The notes beneath the pieces were generated by a model that worked only from the letters and a program-made list of their open reading frames with translations, did no database searches and was not told where the DNA came from. Both the position numbers and the translations under genes were made by a program. Of a stretch of DNA of 64,000 nt, positions 54,985-63,380 are shown in pieces (positions within the stretch are counted from its first letter, which is position 1; every line of letters starts with the position of its first letter). Source of the DNA: Hanamia caeni (GTDB lineage: Bacteria; Bacteroidota; Bacteroidia; Chitinophagales; Chitinophagaceae); contig NZ_RJJR01000002.1 in the NCBI RefSeq assembly GCF_003721595.1, positions 558,001 to 622,000 on the forward strand, written 5' to 3'.

Positions 54985-56337
54985 ATGGCAAATCAAACAG
55001 CAAAATTTTTTTTAAGGTATAAAAGGCTTTATTTGATTTATGGAATTCTGGTAGTGACTTCAGGGACTTTATTTGCCCAGCGAAATGATAGTTTGCCCAC
55101 CCTGGCAGAGGCTTCGCTTCAAAATTGTATACAATATGCTATTCAGCACAATCCTGATATTCAAAATGCAAAAATTGACCAGCAAATAACGGAGGCGCAA
55201 ATTCAAAATAAATTATCTGATTGGTATCCGCGAGTAAATTTTACTTATAATTTGCAGCATAATATTCAGTTGCCGACTTTTATTTTTAATGGCAATGTTT
55301 CCCATTCCGGAAGCTACAATACTTCAGGAGCCAACTTCTCGCTGACTCAAAATATTTTTAACCGGGATGTGTTGCTGGCAACGCGCACGGCAAAAGATGT
55401 TCGTGAAGCAGCCAGTGAAAACACTCAAAGCGAAAAAATTGATTTGGCAGTAAGAGTCAGCAAGGCTTTTTATGATTTGATACTTACCCAACAACAACTA
55501 AAAGTAACTGATGAGGATATTGTGCGTACCAATCAAAGCCTGAAGGATGCTTATTATCAATACCAGGCCGGACTGGTTGATAAGACAGATTATAAAAGAG
55601 CTACCATTGCCCTCAACAATGCCAAAGCTCAAAAAAAATCCGGCGAAGAAAGTTTGAAAGCAAAGCAAGCCTATCTGAAAGATTTGATGGGCTACCCCGT
55701 AATGCAGCCACTCAATTTAAATTATGATACTTCCCAAATGGAAAATGAGGTGTTGATGGATACGTTGCAAACTGTGGATTACAACGACAGGATTGAAATT
55801 CAGCAATTGCAAACGCAAAAGAAATTGCAGGAATACAATCTTCAATATTATAAATGGAGCTTTCTTCCGGATGTGTCTGCTTTTGGAAATTATAATTTGA
55901 ACTTTTTGAATAATCAATTTTCAAAATTATACAGTCAATCTTATCCGAATTCTTTTATCGGGCTCACTCTTTCTTTGCCAATCTTCCAGGGCGGCAAAAG
56001 ATTGCAGCAAATAAAACAGGCGCAATTCCAGATAACGCAGGCCGGCAATGACATCAGGAGTTATGAAAATCAAATTAATTCACAATACCAAAATGCGCTG
56101 GCTACTTATAAAAGCAATTTGTACAACTTTTACAGCTTGAAAGAAAATCTTTCGCTGGCCAGTGAAGTGTATGATGTAATTCAGTTGCAATATCGTTCGG
56201 GGGTGAAAGCCTACCTGGATGTAATCACCGCTGAATCGGATTTGCGAACCGCCCAAATAAATTATTACAACGCGCTTTACCAGGTATTGGCCAGTAAAAT
56301 AGATGTGATGCAATCATTGGGAAATATCAAATATTAA
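54985..56337 (+). CDS. TolC-family outer-membrane efflux channel
   Basis: 450 residues with a signal peptide (VTSGTLFA-Q). The two repeated OEP halves are clear: LQNCIQYAIQHNPDIQNAKIDQQITEAQIQ and later GVKAYLDVITAESDLRTAQINYYNALYQVLASKIDVMQSLG. It forms the outer-membrane exit duct. It is the first gene of a plus-strand unit TolC-adaptor-RND, with 9 bp to the adaptor gene. Confidence 0.93.
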   Translation: MANQTAKFFLRYKRLYLIYGILVVTSGTLFAQRNDSLPTLAEASLQNCIQYAIQHNPDIQNAKIDQQITEAQIQNKLSDWYPRVNFTYNLQHNIQLPTFIFNGNVSHSGSYNTSGANFSLTQNIFNRDVLLATRTAKDVREAASENTQSEKIDLAVRVSKAFYDLILTQQQLKVTDEDIVRTNQSLKDAYYQYQAGLVDKTDYKRATIALNNAKAQKKSGEESLKAKQAYLKDLMGYPVMQPLNLNYDTSQMENEVLMDTLQTVDYNDRIEIQQLQTQKKLQEYNLQYYKWSFLPDVSAFGNYNLNFLNNQFSKLYSQSYPNSFIGLTLSLPIFQGGKRLQQIKQAQFQITQAGNDIRSYENQINSQYQNALATYKSNLYNFYSLKENLSLASEVYDVIQLQYRSGVKAYLDVITAESDLRTAQINYYNALYQVLASKIDVMQSLGNIKY

Positions 56338-56346
56338 AATACAATC

Positions 56347-57453
56347 ATGAAAATCAGTCAACATATTTTCTTAGTATTTGCAGCAGGCTTCGTTATTTCT
56401 TGTGGTAATAATAATTCGCAAAAGCAACAAGGGCCGCCTCCCGCAGTTCCTGTCACCGTTACAACAGTAAAAAATACTGACGCGGTTTATTATGACACTT
56501 ATCCCGGAACGGTTACCGCTTTAAACGAAATAAACATTACTTCGCAGGTGAGTGGATACGTCACTGACATCAATTTTAAAGATGGGCAAAATGTGAAAAA
56601 AGGCCAGCTTTTGTATAGAATCGATAACCAGGTTTATAAAGCCAATTATGAGCAGGCAGTGGCAAACCTGGAAGTTCAGAAAGCGAACCTGGTGAAGGCT
56701 CAAAAAGATGCTGCCCGCTATAATGAGCTGGAAAAGCATGATGCTATCGCCAAACAACAGGTAGACTATGCCAATGCCACTTTAGCCGCTACGCAAAAAC
56801 AGGTAGATGCTGCAAAAGCAAATGTTGCCAGCCTTCATTCCAATGTTCAGTTTGCCAATATTTATGCACCTTTTACAGGTACGATTGGCATTTCGCAGGT
56901 GAAAAAAGGAACAGCAGTTGTTGCGGGGCAAACGGTATTAAATACTATTTCAACGGATAATCCCATAGCGGTTGATTTCACAATTGATCAAAAAAATATT
57001 TATCGCTTTTCTGAATTGGAACAACAAAAAGACAACGTGAAAGATTCGGTTTTTACCATTGCTTTTGGCGATGATATTTATCCTTATCCCGGGAAGATTG
57101 ATTTTATTGACCGCGCAGTTGATCCCCAGACAGGAACCATAAAAATAAGGTTGAGTTTTCCCAATGAGAAACATATGCTGAAGCCCGGGATGAATACCAG
57201 CGTAAGGGTAAAGAATACTGCCACTAAAAATGCCACCATTATCCCTTACAACGCAGTAAACGAACAATTAGGCGAGTTTTCTGTTTATGTGTTGGGCGAT
57301 AGCTCAAAGGTGCATCAGCAGCTCGTTACGCTCGGAACGCAAATAGGAGATAGTATTATTATAAAAGAAGGTTTAAAGCCTGGTGAAAAAATTGTTGTCG
57401 TAGGGATACAGAATTTGCACAATGGCTCAGTGGTGAAAGCGAGTGAGAATTAA
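56347..57453 (+). CDS. RND efflux periplasmic adaptor lipoprotein
   Basis: 368 residues with a lipobox ending VISC (Cys19). Membrane fusion protein features: lipoyl/barrel halves GYVTDINFKDGQNVKKGQLLYRIDN and YAPFTGTIGISQVKKGTAVVAGQTVLNTIS around a coiled-coil hairpin (~100-160). It links the RND pump to the TolC channel. The pump gene follows after 98 bp. Confidence 0.94.
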   Translation: MKISQHIFLVFAAGFVISCGNNNSQKQQGPPPAVPVTVTTVKNTDAVYYDTYPGTVTALNEINITSQVSGYVTDINFKDGQNVKKGQLLYRIDNQVYKANYEQAVANLEVQKANLVKAQKDAARYNELEKHDAIAKQQVDYANATLAATQKQVDAAKANVASLHSNVQFANIYAPFTGTIGISQVKKGTAVVAGQTVLNTISTDNPIAVDFTIDQKNIYRFSELEQQKDNVKDSVFTIAFGDDIYPYPGKIDFIDRAVDPQTGTIKIRLSFPNEKHMLKPGMNTSVRVKNTATKNATIIPYNAVNEQLGEFSVYVLGDSSKVHQQLVTLGTQIGDSIIIKEGLKPGEKIVVVGIQNLHNGSVVKASEN

Positions 57454-57551
57454 TAAAAAGGGCGGAGTTGTTCAGGAGGTTTCAGGAAGATTTAGAGGAT
57501 TTAGAAAGTTTAGAGTGGTTGGTAAAATAAGTAACGAATTAAGAACTTGAA

Positions 57552-60500
57552 ATGATCGCAGAAACTTTTATAAAACGACCGGTTACAGCAATTGTGATTT
57601 CGATTGTAATCGTGCTCGTGGGTATTATTTCAATAACCAATCTTCCGATTGCGCAATATCCGGATATATCGCCGCCAACGGTTTCAATTAGTGGTAACTT
57701 TATCGGCGCAGATGCCAAAACGGTGGAAGAAACAGTGACAACGCCGCTGGAAACCCAAATTAACGGGTCGCCCGGCATGTCTTATATTACCAGCAACAGT
57801 ACTTCAAGCGGCAGCAGTTCCATCACTGCTACTTTTGATGTTGGCACCGACGTAGATATAGCTGCTTTAGACGTGCAAAACCGGGTGAACGTAGCGCTTC
57901 CTACCTTGCCTGATGCGGTAAGGAGGCTGGGAGTCAGGGTGCTGAAACGTAATCCAAGCTTTATTGAAGTGCTTGCTTTTTATTCACCTAACGGAACTCA
58001 CGATTCGAAATTTATTGGCAACTATGTAAATATTTACATGGTGGATGCATTAAAACGCGTACCGGGAGTGGGCGATATCACTGCGTTTGGAAGCGATTTC
58101 GGAATGCGTGTCTGGCTGGATCCGGAAAAACTGGCTGCGCTGAAATTGACGCCCGCCGATATCACCGCGGCTATTAATGAACAAAATCTTGAAATAGCGC
58201 CCGGCACAGTTGGCGGTGTTCCCCAGCCGGGTATCCAAAGTTTTGAATACAGTATATTAACCAACAGCCGTATCAATACGCCTGAGCAATTCAAAAATAT
58301 TATAATACGCTCTGACCCGGCTACAGGAAATATTGTTTACCTGAAAGATGTGGCAAGAGTAGAATTAGGAAAATTTACCTATGCAAATAATGCCCTGGTA
58401 GATGGCAAACCCGCTACATTTTTATTGATCTTCCAGGCGCCGGGCGCCAACGCCTTAGAAACTTTTAATGGCATTAATAAAGAGCTTGAAAAATTAAGAA
58501 AAACTTTTCCCAGCGATATAGATTTTTCGGTTCCTTCCGAATCAGTTTCTGTAGTGAAAACTTCAATGAAAGAAGTAATTACTACACTTTTGGAAGCGCT
58601 TACTTTGGTGGTAATCGTGGTGTTTTTATTTCTCCAAAACTGGCGCGCGACTTTAATTCCTGTGTTGGCCATTCCTGTGTCGCTGATTGGAACATTTATA
58701 TTTTTTGTGCCGTTTGGATTTACGATCAATACGCTTACTTTATTCGCATTTATCCTCGCCATCGGAATAGTGGTAGATGACGCGATCATTGTGGTGGAAG
58801 CGGTTCAGCATAATATTGACCACAACAATTTATCGCCAAGAGATGCGACAAAGAAAGCGATGAAGGAAATCTCTGCGCCGGTTATTGCCATTGCACTTAT
58901 TTTGGCTTCCGTATTTGTTCCCGTGGGATTTATACCGGGAATAGTTGGAAGATTGTACCAGCAATTCGCCATTACGATCGCTGTTTCAGTTATCATTTCC
59001 GCATTTGTCGCCTTATCATTAACGCCCGCCTTGTGTACTTTAATGCTCAAGCATTCTAAAGATGAAAAAGCTAAAAAAGGCTTGTTGGGCAAATTCTTTT
59101 TTTCTTTTAATAACTGGTTTAGAAAAACCACCAATTCTTATTCAAGAGGCGTAGCGCTTTGGATAAGAAGATGGCCCTATATTATTGTGTTGCTTGTGGT
59201 AATTTTTGTGGGATTATTTTTCCTTTTTAAAGCAAAACCCACCGGTTTTATTCCACAGGAAGATGAAGGCAGGCTTTACCTTACTTATGAAATGCCGGAA
59301 GGCGCTTCTACCAACCGAAGCATTGAGATGCTGACACAAATCCAACAAAGATTGAAAGCTATTCCTGAAATAAATGAAGCTGGCGGATTAGCCGGGTATA
59401 ATATAATCAGCTCTTCCAATAAATCCAATGTAGGAACAATGTTCATTCATCTAAAACCCTGGGACGAACGTAAAGGAAGTGAACACAGCCAGCAGGCCGT
59501 GATGCAGAAGATTTATCAAAAAACTGCCGATATAAAGGGCGCAAAAATCCTGGTAATAGCGCCACCTGCTGTGCCCGGGCTTGGCCGCACTGCAGGATTT
59601 ACTTTTGAACTTCAGCAAACTACCAGCACAGACGACATTCAGCAGTTTTCCAAAGTGACCCAGGATTTTTTAGGCCAGTTAAATAAAATGCCTCAAATCG
59701 GTGGCGCTTATACATTTTTTACAGCCAATACGCCAAGCTACCAGGTAAATGTAGATCGTGAAAAAGCAAAACAACTGGGCGTTTCGGTAGCAGATGTATA
59801 CAATACCATGTCCACCTTGTTGGGAAGTGCCTATATCAATGATTTTAATTTATATGGAAGAAACTTCAGGGTGGTTTCCCAGGCAGACAGCAGTTATCGC
59901 TCATCACTTAGTGAAATCGGGAAGTATTATGTCCGCAATAACCAGGGAAATATGATTCCTTTAAGTTCTTTAATTACGACCCAACTTATAGAAAGTGCCA
60001 CAGCAATATCTCACTATAATATTTACCGTTCCATTGAAATTAACGGAACGCCTGCGCCCGGTTACAGCAGCGGCCAGGCGATTGATGCATTGAAAGAAGC
60101 AGCGGCAAAATATTTGCCCACAGGTTACGGGTATGAATTTTCAGGAATGAGCAGCGAAGAAATAAAATCCGGCAACAAAGCGGGGATGATTTTTGCTATC
60201 TCCATCGTTTTCGTATTTCTTTTCCTTGCTGCGCTATACGAAAGCTGGTCTGTACCGTTCTCCGTATTGTTGGCAGTTCCTATTGGCGCATTGGGCTCTA
60301 TCATTGCGCTCACATTTCTGCCAGGTCTCACCAATAATATTTATGCACAGATAGGATTGATAACGCTGATAGGGCTGGCGGCGAAAAATGCCATATTGAT
60401 TGTGGAGTTTGCCAAAGACAGGGTAGACGCAGGCATGGATTTAATGAAAGCTACTATCTCAGCAGTTAAGCTACGTTTAAGGCCTATCCTGATGACGTCT

Positions 60501-60743
60501 TTTGCATTTATACTTGGCGTTTTGCCATTGGCTTTTGCTTCCGGGGCCGCCGCTGAATCGCGCAAAACCATCGGCTGGACGGTTTTTGGAGGAATGCTGG
60601 CAGCAACTTCACTTGCCATCTTTATCGTTCCGGTTTTGTATGTAGTAATTACAAAAGCGGCTTACGGCAAGAAGAAATTAGCTGAATTAAAAGCAGGATA
60701 TAAGCCAGAAGAGCATGAAGAATTTGAGGAAGATATTGATTGA
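57552..60743 (+). CDS. RND multidrug efflux pump, AcrB/HAE1 type
   Basis: 1063 residues, twelve helices with two large periplasmic loops. Proton-relay residues are present: Asp409-Asp410 in helix 4 (IGIVVDDAIIVVE) and Lys945 in helix 10 (GLAAKNAILIVEFA). The N-terminal FIKRPVTAIVISIVIVLVGIISITNLPIAQYPDISPPTV is typical of HAE1 pumps. It exports hydrophobic compounds by proton antiport. Substrate range is unknown. A strong terminator follows at 60783-60810. Confidence 0.96.
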   Translation: MIAETFIKRPVTAIVISIVIVLVGIISITNLPIAQYPDISPPTVSISGNFIGADAKTVEETVTTPLETQINGSPGMSYITSNSTSSGSSSITATFDVGTDVDIAALDVQNRVNVALPTLPDAVRRLGVRVLKRNPSFIEVLAFYSPNGTHDSKFIGNYVNIYMVDALKRVPGVGDITAFGSDFGMRVWLDPEKLAALKLTPADITAAINEQNLEIAPGTVGGVPQPGIQSFEYSILTNSRINTPEQFKNIIIRSDPATGNIVYLKDVARVELGKFTYANNALVDGKPATFLLIFQAPGANALETFNGINKELEKLRKTFPSDIDFSVPSESVSVVKTSMKEVITTLLEALTLVVIVVFLFLQNWRATLIPVLAIPVSLIGTFIFFVPFGFTINTLTLFAFILAIGIVVDDAIIVVEAVQHNIDHNNLSPRDATKKAMKEISAPVIAIALILASVFVPVGFIPGIVGRLYQQFAITIAVSVIISAFVALSLTPALCTLMLKHSKDEKAKKGLLGKFFFSFNNWFRKTTNSYSRGVALWIRRWPYIIVLLVVIFVGLFFLFKAKPTGFIPQEDEGRLYLTYEMPEGASTNRSIEMLTQIQQRLKAIPEINEAGGLAGYNIISSSNKSNVGTMFIHLKPWDERKGSEHSQQAVMQKIYQKTADIKGAKILVIAPPAVPGLGRTAGFTFELQQTTSTDDIQQFSKVTQDFLGQLNKMPQIGGAYTFFTANTPSYQVNVDREKAKQLGVSVADVYNTMSTLLGSAYINDFNLYGRNFRVVSQADSSYRSSLSEIGKYYVRNNQGNMIPLSSLITTQLIESATAISHYNIYRSIEINGTPAPGYSSGQAIDALKEAAAKYLPTGYGYEFSGMSSEEIKSGNKAGMIFAISIVFVFLFLAALYESWSVPFSVLLAVPIGALGSIIALTFLPGLTNNIYAQIGLITLIGLAAKNAILIVEFAKDRVDAGMDLMKATISAVKLRLRPILMTSFAFILGVLPLAFASGAAAESRKTIGWTVFGGMLAATSLAIFIVPVLYVVITKAAYGKKKLAELKAGYKPEEHEEFEEDID

Positions 60744-60746
60744 TAT

Positions 60747-60780
60747 CAGCAGACAAACAAATAACCTATTTTCTTATTTT
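60747..60780 (+). repeat. Dispersed 34-bp intergenic element, copy 10
   Basis: Begins CAGCAGACAAACAAATAACC and ends TTCTTATTTT; 34 bp. It fills the gap between the RND and PAP2 3' ends and overlaps the PAP2 stop codon by two bases. Confidence 0.7.
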
Positions 60781-61429
60781 ACGCCGGTGGAAAATCACCG
60801 GCTTTTTTTTGTTGCATTTTTTGATAAAACGGGTAAAACAACATCCAGCAAAGTATAGCGAACAAAATACCGGTAAGGCTTCCAATGGTAACATCCACCA
60901 TAAAATGCTGCCCAAGATACATGCGGCTGTAACCTACCAGCGCGCCAATTATTAATAAGGGAATAGCAGTTAATTTATTTTTAGAAACAAAAGCTACAAT
61001 GGATATCAAAGCGAAAATTGACGCGGAATGCCCGGAGGGGAACGAATGATAATTATGAAGCGTTACGTTCTCAATAAAATATGGATAATTTGAATGTTCA
61101 AGAAAAACCGCGGGGCGGGCTTCGGAAATAAAATATTTTAAAACCTGCGCGGCAATGCCGGAGGAGGCGAAACTCATAAATACCAGAAGGCTTACAGATT
61201 TCTTTCTTACAAATAAAAGTACCACACAAAAAGCGATCGAAAAAAAACCGTCGCCGAGCAGCGTAATGCCCTGGAAAATATAATCAAGAAATTTGGTGTG
61301 GTAAGGATTCAACAATACAAAACCTGCCTCCTTCGAATTGGCAAATAATATAAATAGCGCAAAAATCAATATCAGAAAATAGCCGGCAAAAAATAAAATG
61401 TTTTCTTTAAAAAGGGATTTTATGGTCAT
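60779..61429 (-). CDS. PAP2-family membrane phosphatase
   Basis: 216 residues, five or six helices. The phosphatase motif is complete: Lys98 with Arg105-Pro106, PSGH at 131-134, and SRx5Hx3D with Arg169, His175 and Asp179. Such enzymes dephosphorylate undecaprenyl pyrophosphate, phosphatidate or similar lipids at the membrane. The last codons (KKAGDFPPA) are encoded by the terminator of the opposite efflux operon. Confidence 0.92.
   Translation of the reverse strand: MTIKSLFKENILFFAGYFLILIFALFILFANSKEAGFVLLNPYHTKFLDYIFQGITLLGDGFFSIAFCVVLLFVRKKSVSLLVFMSFASSGIAAQVLKYFISEARPAVFLEHSNYPYFIENVTLHNYHSFPSGHSASIFALISIVAFVSKNKLTAIPLLIIGALVGYSRMYLGQHFMVDVTIGSLTGILFAILCWMLFYPFYQKMQQKKAGDFPPA
60783..60810 (+). 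terminator. Rho-independent terminator of the efflux operon, inside the PAP2 coding region
   Basis: GCCGGTG pairs perfectly with CACCGGC across a six-base loop and is followed by eight T. It lies 40 bp after the RND stop and within the last codons of the convergent PAP2 gene. Confidence 0.9.
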
Positions 61430-61566
61430 TCAAAATAAATTCAGAATTTTCAAAAATAATGAATGTAAACCCAAATGGGAACTGTAGCATTTGCTAATAG
61501 TATGTTTTTGTAAATAATTCGAAAACAAAAATGGTTTTACAGCGATTGTATTCTATTTTTGCCACC

Positions 61567-62211
61567 ATGGGAAATTCCATCTTAAAATTTTTTCTACCCA
61601 AGGACAAAGTCTTTTTTCAATTATTTGAAAGTGTGGCTGAAACGGTAGTTCAAATGGCTGAAAAGCTTAATGAGCTGGTACATGAAAAAGATTTTTCCAA
61701 AAGAAGCCTTTTAATAAAACAAATTGAAGATCTGGAACACGTAAATGATGACAATACACACAGGATCTTCACGGAGCTGGGAAGAAACTTCATTACTCCA
61801 TTCGACCGTGAGGATATTCACTATCTTGCCACTTCCCTCGATGATATTTGCGATTACATCCATTCGGCTTCTAAAAAAATCAATTTTTATAAAGTAAATC
61901 CCGACAATCCAACCTTTCACAAGTTTGCTGAATTAATCTTAAATAGCTGTGTTGAAGTGCGCAAGGCGGTGACTGAGTTAAGAGACATGAAAAATATCCG
62001 TAAAATAACAGATGCTATGGTTGCCATTAATAGTGTGGAAAACCAGGCGGATGATGTTTTTGACCTTAGCATTGAGCAGCTTTTTGAAAATGAACCCGAT
62101 GCGAAAGAGGTAATCAAGAAAAGAGAGATTTACCAGGTGATGGAAATTGTGACAGATAAATGTGAAGATGCCGCCAATGTGATTGAATCTATTATTATTA
62201 AGTACGCTTAA
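61567..62211 (+). CDS. DUF47/PhoU-like phosphate transport accessory protein
   Basis: 214 residues from the ATG at 61567 (MGNSILKFFLPKDKVFF), the conserved family start; an ATG twelve codons upstream is open but looks unrelated. TATTTTTG at 61554-61561 matches the -7 promoter box and would leave almost no leader. Helical PhoU-like repeats carry the D/E-rich metal-binding segments. It acts with the Pit transporter encoded 105 bp downstream. Confidence 0.9.
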   Translation: MGNSILKFFLPKDKVFFQLFESVAETVVQMAEKLNELVHEKDFSKRSLLIKQIEDLEHVNDDNTHRIFTELGRNFITPFDREDIHYLATSLDDICDYIHSASKKINFYKVNPDNPTFHKFAELILNSCVEVRKAVTELRDMKNIRKITDAMVAINSVENQADDVFDLSIEQLFENEPDAKEVIKKREIYQVMEIVTDKCEDAANVIESIIIKYA

Positions 62212-62300
62212 TGCTTTAAGCCGAAAGCAAAAAGCAAAAATAACAGAACTCAAACTAAAGATGGCGGCTTGCTTTTGGCCCTTAGCATTTAGCCTCAGGC
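62208..62300. repeat. Imperfect inverted repeat between the DUF47 and Pit genes
   Basis: GCTTAATGCTTTAAGCCGAAAG (near 62210-62231, split here) is partly complementary to GCTTTTGGCCCTTAGCATT (62272-62290). The arms are AAGC/GCTT-rich, like the repeat near 26416. It fills nearly the whole gap. Confidence 0.5.
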
Positions 62301-62316
62301 ATTTTAAAAGAAATAT

Positions 62317-63327
62317 ATGCTCGTTTTCCTGATTACGATTATTGTTCTTGCTCTCGTCTTTGATTATATTAATGGTTTTCACGATGCCGCCAACTCTATC
62401 GCGACTATCGTTTCCACAAAAGTTCTTACGCCTTTCCAGGCAGTGCTTTGGGCAGCTTCCTTTAATTTTATTGCGTTTTTTGTTTTTCGTGAACATAAAG
62501 TGGCAGGCACGATTGCCAACATTATGTCTGAAAACATTATTAATTTTAAAACCATAATTGCAGCTACTATCGCGGCTATCAGCTGGAACCTGCTGACCTG
62601 GTATTATGGCATTCCTTCCAGTTCTTCCCATACGCTTATCGGAGGTTTGGCAGGCGCAGCGCTTGCCGCTGGCGGAATAGCAGGGGTAAACACACACCCG
62701 GTTTTTATTGCATTAATATTTATGGTGCTTGCACCAATTATCGGGCTTCTTCTGGGATTTGCCATCACGGTTATTACGGTACATATTGCTAAAAGATCGC
62801 GGCCCGCAAGGGCGGAAAAATGGTTCCGCCGCCTTCAGTTGCTTTCTTCTGCCTGCCTTAGTCTTGCGCATGGGGGGGGCGATTCTCAAAAAACAATGGG
62901 ATTAATTTTGACAGCAATATGGTTTTATGAAAAAACTGTGCATGGAGCTACGGTTTCTATACCTGAAATGGCGATGCCTGAATGGCTGCCCCTGGCTTGC
63001 TATTCTGCCATTGCCCTCGGAACCATGTCGGGAGGCTGGCGCATTGTAAAAACAATGGGAACCCGGATCACAAAAGTAAATTCCCTTGAAGGGTTTTGTG
63101 CAGAAACCGCAGGAGCTGTTACGATTTTTCTCACTATTGGATTAGGAATTCCGGTTAGTACCACTCATACACTCACTGGTTCTATAGTTGGGGTGGGCGC
63201 TACAAAACGCTTATCAGCCGTGCGCTGGGGAGTCACTATTAATTTACTTTGGGCATGGATACTGACCATTCCCGTAAGCGCCCTCGTTGCCGCTGTGGTT
63301 TACTATATCATCCATTTTCTTTCCTGA
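62317..63327 (+). CDS. Low-affinity inorganic phosphate transporter (PiT family)
   Basis: 336 residues, about ten helices. The duplicated PiT signatures are seen as FHDAANSIATIVSTKVLTPFQAV and, in the second half, GIPVSTTHTLTGSIVGVGA. The central AHGGGDSQKTMG replaces the usual HG-x-ND with Gly-Gly-Gly-Asp, and is encoded by a run of eight G (62872-62879). It imports phosphate with H+ or Na+. It is downstream of the DUF47 gene. Confidence 0.92.
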   Translation: MLVFLITIIVLALVFDYINGFHDAANSIATIVSTKVLTPFQAVLWAASFNFIAFFVFREHKVAGTIANIMSENIINFKTIIAATIAAISWNLLTWYYGIPSSSSHTLIGGLAGAALAAGGIAGVNTHPVFIALIFMVLAPIIGLLLGFAITVITVHIAKRSRPARAEKWFRRLQLLSSACLSLAHGGGDSQKTMGLILTAIWFYEKTVHGATVSIPEMAMPEWLPLACYSAIALGTMSGGWRIVKTMGTRITKVNSLEGFCAETAGAVTIFLTIGLGIPVSTTHTLTGSIVGVGATKRLSAVRWGVTINLLWAWILTIPVSALVAAVVYYIIHFLS

Positions 63328-63380
63328 AATAAGTTGATGCTAGCTCCTGTTTTATAATCAATTTTATCTTACTTTGTAAT

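Noticed and set aside
61531..61566. Earlier ATG of the DUF47 gene
   Set aside because: The 12 extra residues do not look like the family, and a TATTTTTG box lies inside them.
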